From the NCBI GenBank assembly GCA_021648685.1, contig JAKISI010000011.1, forward strand, positions 1 to 60,309: 60,309 nt of DNA, read 5' to 3'. The notes under the pieces are model-generated. The model was not told the DNA's origin and did no database searches. It was given only the letters and a program-made list of their open reading frames with translations. Below, one piece after another: positions 9,998 to 23,077 of this stretch. The stretch's first letter is position 1; each line of letters begins with the position of its first letter. The stretch is from Candidatus Polarisedimenticolaceae bacterium. GTDB taxonomy: Bacteria; Pseudomonadota; Gammaproteobacteria; Chromatiales; Chromatiaceae. The position numbers were made by a program, and so were the translations under genes.

Positions 9998-11080
9998 CTA
10001 CCCTTCGAACTGGAGTGCAATATTATTGAATTCATCTTGCAGGTCGATAAAGGCTTCGACAATTTCAGGGTCAAACTGCCCGCCGCTCCCTTCACTGATG
10101 ATCGCTACCGCCTGCTGGTGCGGCATCGGCTCTTTATAGACTCGCCGGCTGATCAGTGCATCATAAACATCGGCAACCGCCATCAGTTGGCCAGAGAGTG
10201 GTATATCATCACCCCGCAAACCCTGAGGGTATCCTGTGCCATCCCAACGTTCGTGATGGCTGTGGGCTATCTCTCGTGCCAGACGCAGAAATGAGGTGCT
10301 GCCCAGCTCCTTCTCTGCGGTGAAAATGGCATCCCGACCATGCTGTGCATGCCGCTTCATCTCTTCCCAGTCTTCACCCTCCAGTTTGCCGGGGTTGAGC
10401 AGGATTCGATCTGGCACCCCCACCTTTCCGATGTCATGCAACGGGGCGGATTTAAACAGCAGGTTGATAAATTCATCATCAATCCGTTGGCGGAAGCGGG
10501 GGTGGTTTTGTAGATAGGTTGCCAGCAGCTTGATGTAGTGCTGGGTGCGTCGAATGTGGTTGCCCGTCTCATTGTCACGGGTCTCAGCCAGGGAGGCGAG
10601 GCAGTAGATCGCTACATCCTGTGTCTGTTGAATCTCGCGGGTTCGCTCTTGAACCCGCTGTTCCAGCAGGCGGTTTTGCGCCTTAAGCTCTTTACGCGCT
10701 CTGTCCAGTGCCAGAATGGTGCGAATCCTGGCTTTGACGATAGGCGGACTCATGGGCTTGGTGATGTAGTCGGATGCCCCCAGATCAAAGCCTTTGATCT
10801 CATCGTCCACTTCGCTCTTGATGGTAAGAAAGATGACTGGAATATCGCAGGTGTCGGGGTGGTTTTTTAGCAGGCTACAGACCTCATGGCCATCCATTCC
10901 AGGCATCAGTACATCCAGCAAGATCAGGTCAGGCGGTGTGCTGGATTGTGCTCTTTTGAGTCCCTGTTCACCATCCTTTGCAACAACAATGCTGTATTCA
11001 TTCTCCAGCAGGTTGACCAGCACATCGATGTAGAAGCTCTCATCATCAACGATCAGAATTTTATTCTTGCAGTTTTCCAC
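9998..11080 (-). CDS. Response regulator with REC and HD-GYP domains (c-di-GMP phosphodiesterase)
   Basis: A 360-residue cytoplasmic protein. The N-terminal receiver domain has the acidic pocket D12-D13, phospho-acceptor D56 in LLDVLMPG and the conserved K in YITKP. A coiled-coil linker (about 125-155) leads to an HD-GYP domain with H215-D216 in LHDIGKVGVPDRIL and the full GTGYP at 281-285, which points to a catalytically active cyclic-di-GMP hydrolase. It starts with GTG preceded by GGAG, 12 bp after the hybrid kinase stop, so the pair forms an operon: kinase first, output second. Signals sensed by the kinase probably alter c-di-GMP turnover; that link is inferred from gene order. Confidence 0.9.
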   Translation of the reverse strand: MENCKNKILIVDDESFYIDVLVNLLENEYSIVVAKDGEQGLKRAQSSTPPDLILLDVLMPGMDGHEVCSLLKNHPDTCDIPVIFLTIKSEVDDEIKGFDLGASDYITKPMSPPIVKARIRTILALDRARKELKAQNRLLEQRVQERTREIQQTQDVAIYCLASLAETRDNETGNHIRRTQHYIKLLATYLQNHPRFRQRIDDEFINLLFKSAPLHDIGKVGVPDRILLNPGKLEGEDWEEMKRHAQHGRDAIFTAEKELGSTSFLRLAREIAHSHHERWDGTGYPQGLRGDDIPLSGQLMAVADVYDALISRRVYKEPMPHQQAVAIISEGSGGQFDPEIVEAFIDLQDEFNNIALQFEG

Positions 11081-11092
11081 TGTGCACTCCGC

Positions 11093-14680
<3,588 letters not shown>

Positions 14681-14915
14681 CTATATTCCTTGTTATTGTG
14701 CTAATGCTCGTATCAGACCATGGCTATAGCATTGCGCCGATAGCCAATATTTGCCAAAAGCAGGTGGCTTTACCCAGTCTGAACCCAAAACAGGCATCTG
14801 CAACCTTGCTTATCCATGACTTATTAAAGTCCATTCCAGAGGTATTTGCTGCCACAGAGTAGCCAATATACTGCTTTGCATGGTTCAATAGAGGCAGATG
14901 ATTTACAGATGAACT
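14681..14915. other. Divergent intergenic region, kinase / DUF2062
   Basis: 235 bp between the divergently transcribed hybrid kinase and DUF2062 genes. It must contain both promoters, but no hexamer pair, hairpin or repeat stands out by eye. No gene-like frame was found. Confidence 0.4.
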
Positions 14916-15440
14916 ATGCCAAAGAAGTTAATCAAACGCTACGCGCCTGATAAAGAGACGATTCGCAACCATAAATATCTGCGCATATTCGGGCGGCAGC
15001 TCCGTGATCCAAGTCTGTGGCATCTTAATCGCCGTTCGGTATCCGGAGCCTTTGCTGTGGGGTTGTTCTGGGCCTTTATCCCGATCCCTTTTCAGATGGT
15101 GGCCGCTGCGGCTATGGCTATCCCGGCACGGGTCAATCTGCCCATATCGGTGGCTTTGGTGTGGATTACCAATCCACTCACCATGCCACCCATATTTTAC
15201 TCCACCTATCTTGTCGGCACCTGGATTCTGGGTGAACCCATGCAAGAGGTTGAGTTTGAACTTACGGTTGACTGGGTGATGAACAGTATCGGCGGAATCT
15301 GGCAGCCGCTCTATCTGGGCAGCCTGCTATGTGCCCTTGTTGCTGCCACTGTTGGGTATGTCGTCATGCGGGGTTACTGGCGTTGGTATGTTGTCAGTCA
15401 GCTTAAAAAACGCCGGAAAAGACAGCAGGCTGCTGGCTAA
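14916..15440 (+). CDS. DUF2062 membrane protein
   Basis: A 174-residue protein with a basic N-terminus ([15 protein letters not shown]) and the DUF2062 core. The core has [28 protein letters not shown], quoted here in pieces ([22 protein letters not shown]), and NPLTMPPIF, with three or four hydrophobic segments and a Lys/Arg-rich cytoplasmic tail. The family is widespread in proteobacteria and often encoded near lol or competence genes; its function is not established. Its last four bases overlap the end of lolD on the other strand, so the two genes converge with no space for a terminator. Confidence 0.85.
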   Translation: MPKKLIKRYAPDKETIRNHKYLRIFGRQLRDPSLWHLNRRSVSGAFAVGLFWAFIPIPFQMVAAAAMAIPARVNLPISVALVWITNPLTMPPIFYSTYLVGTWILGEPMQEVEFELTVDWVMNSIGGIWQPLYLGSLLCALVAATVGYVVMRGYWRWYVVSQLKKRRKRQQAAG

Positions 15441-16117
15441 CTCTGAAAGAGACCATCATCCAGGTTCAATACCCGATCCATCCGTCCTGCAAGACTGTGG
15501 TCATGCGTTACGACAATAAAGCTGGTGCCCTGCTCCCGGTTTAGCTCCAGCATCAGTTGGTAGACCTGTTCCGCTGTGTTGCGATCCAGATTGCCGGTAG
15601 GTTCGTCTGCCAGTACGCAGCGGGGGTGGTTTACCAGTGCACGGGCGACTGCCGCACGCTGCCTCTCTCCACCGGAAAGCTCACCGGGTTTGTGTCCACT
15701 GCGCGCTGCAAGGCCAACCCGCTCCAGTATCTCTGTCGCTTGAGCGCTGGCCGTTGGGATGTCAGCGCCCCCAATTAGTAGCGGCATGGCTACATTTTCC
15801 AGTGCGGTAAACTCCGGCAACAGATGGTGAAACTGGTAGACAAACCCCAATGCCTGATTGCGCAGGACGCCACGCTGGCGTTCATTCAGTGCCACCATAT
15901 CGACTCCATCAATCAATACGGTGCCGGAGGTGACCTGATCCAGCCCGCCCAGACAGTGCAGCAGGGTGCTCTTTCCTGAACCGGATGAGCCTATAATCGC
16001 AAGACGCTCACCTGCCTCAACGCGCAGGTTAACACCTTTCAGTACCTCAACTCGCAGTTCGCCATCGGCAAAGGTGCGTACCAGATTGCGGCACTCCAGT
16101 ACCGGGTGGTCATTCAT
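15437..16117 (-). CDS. lolD: Lipoprotein-releasing ABC ATPase LolD
   Basis: ATPase of the LolCDE complex, which extracts outer-membrane lipoproteins from the inner membrane for LolA. The 226-residue protein has Walker [11 protein letters not shown]-loop [12 protein letters not shown], signature LSGGERQR, Walker B CVLADEPT and the H-loop VVTHD. The FHxLLPE region is typical of LolD rather than of MacB or FtsE. Its ATG lies 8 bp inside the lolC end, so the genes are translationally coupled. Confidence 0.96.
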   Translation of the reverse strand: MNDHPVLECRNLVRTFADGELRVEVLKGVNLRVEAGERLAIIGSSGSGKSTLLHCLGGLDQVTSGTVLIDGVDMVALNERQRGVLRNQALGFVYQFHHLLPEFTALENVAMPLLIGGADIPTASAQATEILERVGLAARSGHKPGELSGGERQRAAVARALVNHPRCVLADEPTGNLDRNTAEQVYQLMLELNREQGTSFIVVTHDHSLAGRMDRVLNLDDGLFQS

Positions 16118-17357
16118 AGCGTAGTGCCTCGGCTGGTTGAGTTCGCGCGGCTTTCCAGGCGGGATAGAGGGTGGCGAGAATGGTCATTATAAAGGCACTG
16201 ATGCTGATCAGGCTGACATCATCCCAGTGCAGGTCGGATGGCAGCTCGCTGATGTAGTAGACATTGGCATCGAGAAAATCGTAACCAAAGGTGGTCTCAA
16301 CCCATTTCACCAGGGCTTCCAGATTCAGCGCCAGTGCAACGCCCCCGGCGATGCCCAGTAGGGTGCCGATAAAACCGATCATTGTCCCCTGTACCATAAA
16401 GATGGCCATGATGCTGCGTGGGGAGATCCCCAGGGTGCGCAAGATGGCAATATCAGCCTGCTTGTCGGTCACTACCATGACCAGGGTCGATACGATGTTA
16501 AAGGCAGCCACCGCTACGATCAGTGAGAGGATGATGCCCATCATGCGCTTCTCCATCGCCAGGGCGCTGAAGAAATTCTGGTGCTGGCGTGTCCAGTCGC
16601 TGATCCGGTAGAGCCCAGGCAGCTCATTGGCCAGCTGGCGTGAGACTTTGGGTGCCAGATAGAGGTCATCCAGCTTCAGCCGTACGCCGGTAACGGCATC
16701 GCCCAGTCGCTGAAGTTTGCGCGCATCGCGCATATGCACCAGCGCCATGCCCCGGTCATATTCACCCATTCCCACCTCAAACACCCCGGTCACGGTAAAG
16801 CGTTTGAAGCGGGGCATGGTGCCCATTGGGGTGATGGTGGTCTGTGGTGTGACTACGGTCACCTTGTCACCCGGGCTGACGCCCAGTATAAAGGCCAGCT
16901 CTTTGCCAATAACGATATTGTATTTTCCGGGTTGCAGGTCGGTCATGGAGCCAAATTCCATGTGCTCTGCCACATCTGAAACCTGTGGTTCATACTCCGG
17001 CAGGATGCCGCGTAGAATCACGCCGCTGACATTTTTTCCATTGACCAGCATCACCTGCCCCTCGACAAAAGGGGCCTGTCCAACAACATGGGGGTGATCT
17101 TTTGAGAGCTGGATAACCTCTTTCCAGTTTTGCAGGCCTCCCCGGGCTGAAGTGATTGTGGCATGAGATGCCATCCCGAGAATGCGCTCACGAACCTCTT
17201 TGTGAAAGCCGTTCATAACGGACAGTACGGTGATCAGCGCCACCACCCCCAGCATGATGCCCACCATCGAGGTCAAAGAGATGAAGGAGATAAAGTGGTT
17301 GCGCCGCTTGGCACGGGTGTAGCGCAGGCCGATGAAGAGTTCGAGGGGTTTATACAT
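16110..17357 (-). CDS. lolC: Lipoprotein-releasing ABC permease LolC/LolE family
   Basis: Membrane subunit of the lipoprotein exporter, 415 residues. It has an N-terminal helix ([21 protein letters not shown] region, residues about 20-45), a periplasmic MacB-like domain of about 200 residues, then three C-terminal helices with a FtsX-type core ([19 protein letters not shown]) and the closing [18 protein letters not shown]. Only one LolC/E-type gene is here, with lolD directly after. Either lolE lies elsewhere, or the complex is a homodimeric LolF-type one; the window cannot decide. Confidence 0.94.
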   Translation of the reverse strand: MYKPLELFIGLRYTRAKRRNHFISFISLTSMVGIMLGVVALITVLSVMNGFHKEVRERILGMASHATITSARGGLQNWKEVIQLSKDHPHVVGQAPFVEGQVMLVNGKNVSGVILRGILPEYEPQVSDVAEHMEFGSMTDLQPGKYNIVIGKELAFILGVSPGDKVTVVTPQTTITPMGTMPRFKRFTVTGVFEVGMGEYDRGMALVHMRDARKLQRLGDAVTGVRLKLDDLYLAPKVSRQLANELPGLYRISDWTRQHQNFFSALAMEKRMMGIILSLIVAVAAFNIVSTLVMVVTDKQADIAILRTLGISPRSIMAIFMVQGTMIGFIGTLLGIAGGVALALNLEALVKWVETTFGYDFLDANVYYISELPSDLHWDDVSLISISAFIMTILATLYPAWKAARTQPAEALRYE

Positions 17358-17456
17358 AGCCGCGCATTAGACCATATTCCAGATGGGTTATCCTAATAAA
17401 GAGCCACCGTGGATTCAGCTGGTTTTTTTCAGGATTATGGCTGTTAGCGGGGGTGC

Positions 17457-18383
17457 TCAGTCATGAAAATCAAGCGTGAACTGTTTTTTAAACTCCTTGA
17501 TCTCTTCAAGAAAGGTTGCATCCTCTGAATGCAGGTGGGATAGCCTGGCATCCGGTTTTACTCGAAGCTCCCAGGGGGTTACATGCTGGTTGATAAAGAG
17601 GGTTTCGGTCTCTGGGAATACGGTTTTGACCCCCTCCACAATCTCCTGGATGGTGAGGTTGCGTGCCGTTAGATCATAGGTGTCGGGTTTGAGGTCTGCG
17701 GTGAGCAGTGCCTCCAGGCAGTCGGTTGTATCATCGATGTGAATATAGGCTCTGGTCTGGCTTCCAGAGCCATTTACTGTGATCCGCTGGCCAGAGGCCG
17801 CCTCAAACATGTAGCGGTTCAGCCGGGCATCAAACCGCATGCTCTTGCTGTATCCATATACATTGGCGGTTCGCATGATATAGGCTGCCATTTTCTGTTG
17901 CAGTCGGACAACATGCTCTTCACCACGCAGCTTGGATATCCCATAATAGGTTGATGGTTCAGGCGGTGTGTCGACACTAACCTCCTGATCCGAGGTGCCG
18001 TAGATGGCAGAGCTGCTGACATAGATGAAGCGGGAGACCTTGCTCTCTTCAATCGCATAGACAACCTCAGCCGTTCCCCAGTGGTTCACCTGTTCCAGCA
18101 GGTGTGGATTGTGATCTGAAAAAGGCTTCGTCACCTTGGCTCCAAGATGATAAACCACATCAACGTCACTCAGTGACTTGCGCAGCTTGCGAGAGTCAAG
18201 CAGATCGCCGTTGATAAAGGCTACCTTGTCTCTGGGGAATTTTCTGACCCCGATAAACAGGTTGTAGTTACCACGGCTCAGATTGTCATAGATAATAACC
18301 TGTGTAACATCTGGCCGCTCTGCCAGCCGATAGGCCAGTTCAGTCCCGATATAACCTGCACCACCTGTGATCAATACTCTCAT
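17457..18383 (-). CDS. NAD-dependent epimerase/dehydratase (extended SDR)
   Basis: A 308-residue extended short-chain dehydrogenase. It has the Rossmann motif GGAGYIG (residues 7-13), acidic residue at the end of beta-2 (IYDNLSRG), the YHLGAKV block, a serine-rich active-site strand (IYVSSSAIYG) and catalytic YYGISK. The family acts on nucleotide-sugars (UDP-glucose 4-epimerase, dehydratases). It starts immediately after the cysH stop (TAGATG), so it is cotranslated with cysC-cysH. That context suggests a sugar nucleotide linked to sulfate activation, for example sulfated polysaccharide; this is inference. The exact substrate cannot be read from sequence. Confidence 0.85.
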   Translation of the reverse strand: MRVLITGGAGYIGTELAYRLAERPDVTQVIIYDNLSRGNYNLFIGVRKFPRDKVAFINGDLLDSRKLRKSLSDVDVVYHLGAKVTKPFSDHNPHLLEQVNHWGTAEVVYAIEESKVSRFIYVSSSAIYGTSDQEVSVDTPPEPSTYYGISKLRGEEHVVRLQQKMAAYIMRTANVYGYSKSMRFDARLNRYMFEAASGQRITVNGSGSQTRAYIHIDDTTDCLEALLTADLKPDTYDLTARNLTIQEIVEGVKTVFPETETLFINQHVTPWELRVKPDARLSHLHSEDATFLEEIKEFKKQFTLDFHD

Positions 18384-19064
18384 CTATTTGTTCCCAACCA
18401 GCTCTGTGTGTAGACCGCACTCGGTCTTTTTCATGCCAAACCATCGGCCCGCCCGTTCATCACCCGATGGGTCAACCTTTCGCGTGCAAGGTTCGCAACC
18501 AATGCTCAGATAGCCCTTCTCTTCCAGAGGATGCGGGGGTAGATTATGCAGTTTACGATAATAAAAAATGTCTTTGTTCGTCCAGTGCAGTACCGGGTGA
18601 TAACGCAAGGTATCGAACGGCCCCTTTATCACCGACCCCATCGTTTTTCGATGCGCACTCTGCTCTGCCCGGATGCCGTTGATCCAGACATCATGTGCTA
18701 TCAATACCGGCTCAAGAGGCTGTATCTTGTTCAGATAGCAGCAGTGGTCAGGGTCTGATGCAAAATAGAGGTTGCCATCGGCATCACATTGCAGGTTTTT
18801 TGAAACCACAGAGTGGGTATTGATCACCTCTATGTCAAACAGTTCTGCGATCTGATCCCGGTAGATCAGTGTTTCTGGAAAGTGAAAACCTGTATCGATA
18901 AAGTAGACCGGGATCTCTTTTGAGATTGAGGTCACAATGTGCAGCAACGGGATGCTGTGGGTCTGAAACGATGAGCCGATAAACAGCTTAAGCCCATCGT
19001 CCATGAACCTGTTGATACGCGCCTCTATCTCAGCGGTCTTCTCTTTGAAATAGTCTGCATCCAT
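18384..19064 (-). CDS. cysH: Assimilatory APS/PAPS reductase with [4Fe-4S] cluster motif (CysH)
   Basis: Reduces adenylyl sulfate (or its 3'-phosphate) to sulfite with thioredoxin. The 226-residue protein has the PP-loop-type fold start (FIGSSFQTHSIPLLH), the FIDTGFHFPET motif, the four cluster cysteines C108-C109 and C190-x2-C193, and the catalytic C216 in KKTECGLH. The CC...CxxC set marks the Fe-S type that normally uses APS directly, unlike E. coli CysH, which lacks it. It lies between cysC and an epimerase gene in one operon. Holding APS kinase and an APS-type reductase together is unusual in logic, because they would compete for APS. Confidence 0.92.
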   Translation of the reverse strand: MDADYFKEKTAEIEARINRFMDDGLKLFIGSSFQTHSIPLLHIVTSISKEIPVYFIDTGFHFPETLIYRDQIAELFDIEVINTHSVVSKNLQCDADGNLYFASDPDHCCYLNKIQPLEPVLIAHDVWINGIRAEQSAHRKTMGSVIKGPFDTLRYHPVLHWTNKDIFYYRKLHNLPPHPLEEKGYLSIGCEPCTRKVDPSGDERAGRWFGMKKTECGLHTELVGNK

Positions 19065-19089
19065 AAAAATATCCTGGCAACAGTGGTAA

Positions 19090-19698
19090 TTACAGGCTGA
19101 TTACGCCTCTGTCACGCAAGAGTTTGACGATTTGGTCGGCGCAAAATTCCAGCTCCTGCGTGCCTGTGTCGATATGTGCTTCAGGGGCAGTGGGCTCTTC
19201 GTAGGGGGAGGAGATGCCGGTGAACTGCGGGATTACACCGGCGCGTGCCTTGGCATAGAGTCCTTTGACATCCCTCGATTCACAAATCTCAAGTGGTGAA
19301 TCACAGAAGATTTCATAGAAATCACCGTGTGGGGTTACGCTGCGAGCCAGTTCGCGATCCTGCCGAAAGGGGGAGATAAATGCGGTGAGTACCACAATGC
19401 CGGCCTCTAAAAACAGTTTTGCAAGTTCACCAATGCGGCGGATGTTTTCGGTTCGGTCATCATCAGAAAACCCCAGGTCAGAGCAGAGGCCGTGCCGGAC
19501 ATTATCGCCATCCAGTACGAAGGTTCGAATCCCCATGGCATGCAGTTTGTCCTCTACCGCATGTGCCAGTGTTGATTTGCCGGAGCCGGAGAGCCCGGTA
19601 AACCACAGCACGGCACTCTTGTGACCATTCTGCTGCTCGCGCAACTCACGCGTTATTGTTGCATGGTGCCAGACAACATCGGTGCTTTTTTCACCCAT
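19090..19698 (-). CDS. cysC: Adenylylsulfate (APS) kinase CysC
   Basis: Phosphorylates APS to PAPS, the donor for sulfotransferases and for PAPS reductases. The protein has [14 protein letters not shown], typical of CysC, P-loop GLSGSGKST (35-43), the DGDNVRHGL motif and the [11 protein letters not shown] and [10 protein letters not shown] substrate loops. The start at 19698 (MGEKS) gives 202 residues and has AGG upstream; the frame is open for 13 more codons with no family match. No cysD/cysN (ATP sulfurylase) is in the window. It is the first gene of a cysC-cysH-epimerase operon. Confidence 0.95.
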   Translation of the reverse strand: MGEKSTDVVWHHATITRELREQQNGHKSAVLWFTGLSGSGKSTLAHAVEDKLHAMGIRTFVLDGDNVRHGLCSDLGFSDDDRTENIRRIGELAKLFLEAGIVVLTAFISPFRQDRELARSVTPHGDFYEIFCDSPLEICESRDVKGLYAKARAGVIPQFTGISSPYEEPTAPEAHIDTGTQELEFCADQIVKLLRDRGVISL

Positions 19699-19807
19699 TT
19701 TCAACCTACCCTCTTGAATACAAATATGGAACTGCAAGAACCGGCTATTATCCCATCTTCAAGGTGACAAAGCAGCAGCTGCGCGGATATATCTATAGGA
19801 CAAATAG

Positions 19808-20785
19808 TTATGACAGACGCACACGCGGATCAACCAGTGTGTAGGAGATGTCGGTCAGGATCAGACCCAGGATATAGAGTACGGAACCCAGAAAGACCAT
19901 GGAGCGGACAATGGCAAAATCCTGCCGGTTGATCGCTTCGATGGTGTAGCTCCCCAACCCTGGAATGCCAAAAAAGTTCTCGGTAATCAGGCTGCCCATA
20001 AACAGCAGAGGCAGAATCACCACCACTCCGGTCAGGATGGGGATCATTGCATTCTTCAATACATGCTGAAACAGCACCCTGTTTTCAGAGAGCCCTTTGG
20101 AGCGCGCAGTGCGCACATAATCCTTGTTGATCTCTTCAAGAAAGAGGGTGCGATACCAGCGCGTTCCAGAACCGATGCCACCAATGACGCCAATGATAAC
20201 TGGCAGGATCAGAAACTTTACTGCGCTCATGCCGGTGTCATAACCGGAGATGGGCACCAGATGCAGCAGCTTGCTCACAACGTATTGGCCGCCAATAATG
20301 TAGAACAGCGTAGAGATGGACATCATGACGACACAGAGCACTACGCTCCAGTAGTCGATGTAGGTGGCTCGAAAAAAGGCGATCAACAGCGCAAAGGTGA
20401 TATTGATTGCCAGCCCCACGATCAGCGTCGGCACAGCAATGGCCAGGCTGGGCCACATACGCTGGCTGATGTCGTAACCAATATCGCGGCCACTGTCGGA
20501 GGAGCCAAACTCGAACTGAAACAGTTTGATCGATTTTTCAAAGAAGATGGTGTCCGTCAGGCTGGCTGTGCCTGAAGCTGCGGCATTGTATAGCAGGGGC
20601 TTGTCATAACCATGCTCCTGCTTCCACTTTTCGATCGCTTCGGGTGCTACCCGCTTCATCCCCAGGTGCATGCGTGCCATATCATCCGGTGAGTTGACAA
20701 CAAAAAAGAGCATAAAGGTGATGATGTTGACGCCGATCAGGATGGGGATGCCATAGAGAATGCGCCGAATGATATAGGCCATCAT
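19808..20785 (-). CDS. Peptide/nickel-type ABC transporter permease (DppB/YejB family)
   Basis: A 325-residue inner-membrane permease. It has the N-terminal helix YIIRRILYGIPILIGVN, about six membrane segments and the EAA coupling loop (VRTARSKGLSENRVLFQHVLKNAM region), followed by the family ending YTLVDPRVRLS. The best start is the ATG at 20785, overlapping the stop of the upstream binding-protein gene (ATGA); a second ATG follows directly. A 60-residue insert after the first helix (MHLGMKRVAPEAIEKWKQEHGYDKP region) is typical of the YejB subgroup. The second permease and the ATPases this family needs are not next to it, so the locus looks incomplete. Confidence 0.9.
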   Translation of the reverse strand: MMAYIIRRILYGIPILIGVNIITFMLFFVVNSPDDMARMHLGMKRVAPEAIEKWKQEHGYDKPLLYNAAASGTASLTDTIFFEKSIKLFQFEFGSSDSGRDIGYDISQRMWPSLAIAVPTLIVGLAINITFALLIAFFRATYIDYWSVVLCVVMMSISTLFYIIGGQYVVSKLLHLVPISGYDTGMSAVKFLILPVIIGVIGGIGSGTRWYRTLFLEEINKDYVRTARSKGLSENRVLFQHVLKNAMIPILTGVVVILPLLFMGSLITENFFGIPGLGSYTIEAINRQDFAIVRSMVFLGSVLYILGLILTDISYTLVDPRVRLS

Positions 20786-22974
20786 CTTGCGGCACTCCTC
20801 TCTCGTCGGCGGTGCACCATGGCTGCTGGAATTACCGATAGTGCCAGCAGTATCAGCAGCACCAGGATGGGCCAGATAATCGGTGGATTCCATTCTGCGC
20901 GGCTCTGTTTGCGCAGTTGTGGATCAAGTCGTTTATATTTCAGTGTGTTGTTGGCCATAAGATTCGGTTTGGCATTGTGGTACCAGGCGTGGTGCAGCGT
21001 AAATCCTTTGGGGTGGAAGCCAAATGCCCAGGGTGCATCCTTTCGCACCAGTTCTATGATCTGGTCGATAACCTCTTGGCGCTGCGGGCTGTTATCCATG
21101 TTTTTCATCTGATCAAACAGCCGGTCAAACTCCGGATTGCTGTAGTTGGCGGCATTCTCTCCGCCGTTGTCTGCCTTGCTGTTGGGGCCGTAGAGCAGAA
21201 ACAGGAAGTTTTCCGGATCAGGGTAGTCCGCATTCCAGCCCCAGGAGAATATCTGCCCTGTTCCCTTGAGCATCTTCTCCTGAAAACGGTTGTAATCCGT
21301 TGTACGGATAACCAGCTGGATGCCCAGCTTTTTGAACTGTTTTAATATCCAGTTAAGGCGCGCCTTTTCGTCCGGCCCGGAACCTATGGCCTCATAATGC
21401 AACACCAGAGAGTTGCCGGTGTTTTCATCCTGTCCTCTGGGATACCCTGCCTGCGCCAATAGCGCTTTGGCCTCTTCGATTGATTTGCGTTTTGGCTTGC
21501 TATTGACCAGATCATAGATATAACGGTTAATGCCTGCCTCACCCTCTCTGAAACCAAAGATACCCGGCGGGATCGGCCCTTGTGCGGGTACGCCGCGGCC
21601 ATTGTTGAAGATAGAGATGTACTCCTCATAATCAACCGCAATCGATATGGCTCTGCGCAGCAGCCGCCCCCGCTCATCAAGCCCGCCAATCACGGGGTCA
21701 CGCATGTTGAACCCCATATAGAAACTTGAGGTCTGCACCGCTGTGATCAGCTTGATCCCCTGCTGCTCCATCTCATCCGTCAATGTCGCTTCGCCCTGGT
21801 TGCCAAGCTGAACTGCCTGGTCAAAGCTGTCTGATGAGATGCCGGATGCATCATAGAACCCCTGCAAGAACTTATTCCAGTAGGGAATACTCTCTCGCTC
21901 CAGGCTGTAGACCGCCTTCTCGATAAATGGCAGGACCCTGCCGGCATCATCCAGCAGGCCATTGGCCCGATCTTCCGCTTCCCCTTCAGCTGGATAGCGT
22001 TCACCATGAAAGTTGGGGTTACGTGCCAGGGTCATGCGCAGGTTGGGGTTGTTTTCGGTCAACATAAAAGGGCCGGTGCCCACGGGATACCAGTTTAGCG
22101 TGATGTTACGCTTTTTCATCCCCGGCTGGGAGTAGAAGAGGTCCGCCTCCCAGGGCATGGGGGCAAAGAAGGGCATGGCCAGCCAGTAGACCAGTTGCGG
22201 GTATTTTCCTTTTATTCGGATACGGTAGCGGTAGCGGTCCAGCACCTCCACACCCTCCATCTCATGGTGCCGAAGATCCAGGAAAGGTGTCGTATCTGTC
22301 GGTGTTTTCAGTGCGCTGTAGATCTCTTCAAGGCGCTTTGAGTAATCAGCAAACCCAACGATATAACCTCCCAGCATACCTCGTAGCGGAGAGTGCAGGC
22401 GTGCATCTGCCAATCGCTTGATCTGGTAGACATAATCTTCAGCCGTTGCCTCACGGGTTGAGGTTTTGGGGAAGTCAGCCAGTGTATTAACCGATTCAAT
22501 ATAATCAGCTGCCAGCTCATGGTAGAGATAGCGACCATCTGCATCCCTGGCAAATGCTGGATGCGGTTGATAGCGGATGCCTGGCTGGATGGTGATCTCA
22601 TATTCACTGAATGCAACCTGTGCTGAATCTGCATCATTCGGCAGCAGTGTGCCTGCTGCATCAAAATAACGCGCCTCGGGCACCTTGGTTGCGGTTAGCG
22701 GGATCAACTCATAGGGACGCTTGAGGAAATGGTACTGCAATGGCGGCTCATAGATCTGTGCAATAAAAAGATACTCATTCGAGCTGTAGGAGCGCACTGG
22801 ATCGAGGTGCTTTGGCCGTTCGGAAAATGAGCTGTAGAGGATATTTTTATCCGACTCTTTCGCAGAATAGGGGTTATTCCAGGAGTCATTGTCACAGGCG
22901 ACCAACAATGAAACCAGGATCATCATTCCACTATATTGTACAAATTGCTTAATTGTATTGCTGGCTAATGGCAT
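20782..22974 (-). CDS. ABC transporter substrate-binding lipoprotein, SBP_bac_5 family, with C-terminal membrane helix
   Basis: A 730-residue binding protein of the oligopeptide type. A signal sequence ends in lipobox LVAC with lipidated Cys27. The next residue is Asp28, which in the E. coli Lol rule keeps lipoproteins in the inner membrane. The SBP_bac_5 body follows (LDPVRSYSSNEYLFIAQIYE; GTGPFML; AISIAVDYEEYI; WNADYPDPENFLFLLYG). Unusually, the C-terminus has a clear membrane helix (about 693-714, WPILVLLILLALSVIPAAMV) and a basic tail, so the protein seems held in the membrane at both ends. It is coupled to one permease gene downstream and diverges from fabI. Confidence 0.88.
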   Translation of the reverse strand: MPLASNTIKQFVQYSGMMILVSLLVACDNDSWNNPYSAKESDKNILYSSFSERPKHLDPVRSYSSNEYLFIAQIYEPPLQYHFLKRPYELIPLTATKVPEARYFDAAGTLLPNDADSAQVAFSEYEITIQPGIRYQPHPAFARDADGRYLYHELAADYIESVNTLADFPKTSTREATAEDYVYQIKRLADARLHSPLRGMLGGYIVGFADYSKRLEEIYSALKTPTDTTPFLDLRHHEMEGVEVLDRYRYRIRIKGKYPQLVYWLAMPFFAPMPWEADLFYSQPGMKKRNITLNWYPVGTGPFMLTENNPNLRMTLARNPNFHGERYPAEGEAEDRANGLLDDAGRVLPFIEKAVYSLERESIPYWNKFLQGFYDASGISSDSFDQAVQLGNQGEATLTDEMEQQGIKLITAVQTSSFYMGFNMRDPVIGGLDERGRLLRRAISIAVDYEEYISIFNNGRGVPAQGPIPPGIFGFREGEAGINRYIYDLVNSKPKRKSIEEAKALLAQAGYPRGQDENTGNSLVLHYEAIGSGPDEKARLNWILKQFKKLGIQLVIRTTDYNRFQEKMLKGTGQIFSWGWNADYPDPENFLFLLYGPNSKADNGGENAANYSNPEFDRLFDQMKNMDNSPQRQEVIDQIIELVRKDAPWAFGFHPKGFTLHHAWYHNAKPNLMANNTLKYKRLDPQLRKQSRAEWNPPIIWPILVLLILLALSVIPAAMVHRRRERSAAR

Positions 22975-23077
22975 AGGTACTATTGGAACCTATCTTTTCT
23001 CAAGCCACAATCCTTTTCCAAACAGAGTTTTTCCGGTAACGTACCAGCTTTGAATTAACTGAGGAAGGATTTTCCCC

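Noticed and set aside
19699-19807. Looked for remains of the missing ABC permease and ATPase genes between the permease and cysC
   Set aside because: Only about 109 bp with no recognisable ABC motif in any frame; nothing supports a pseudogene.
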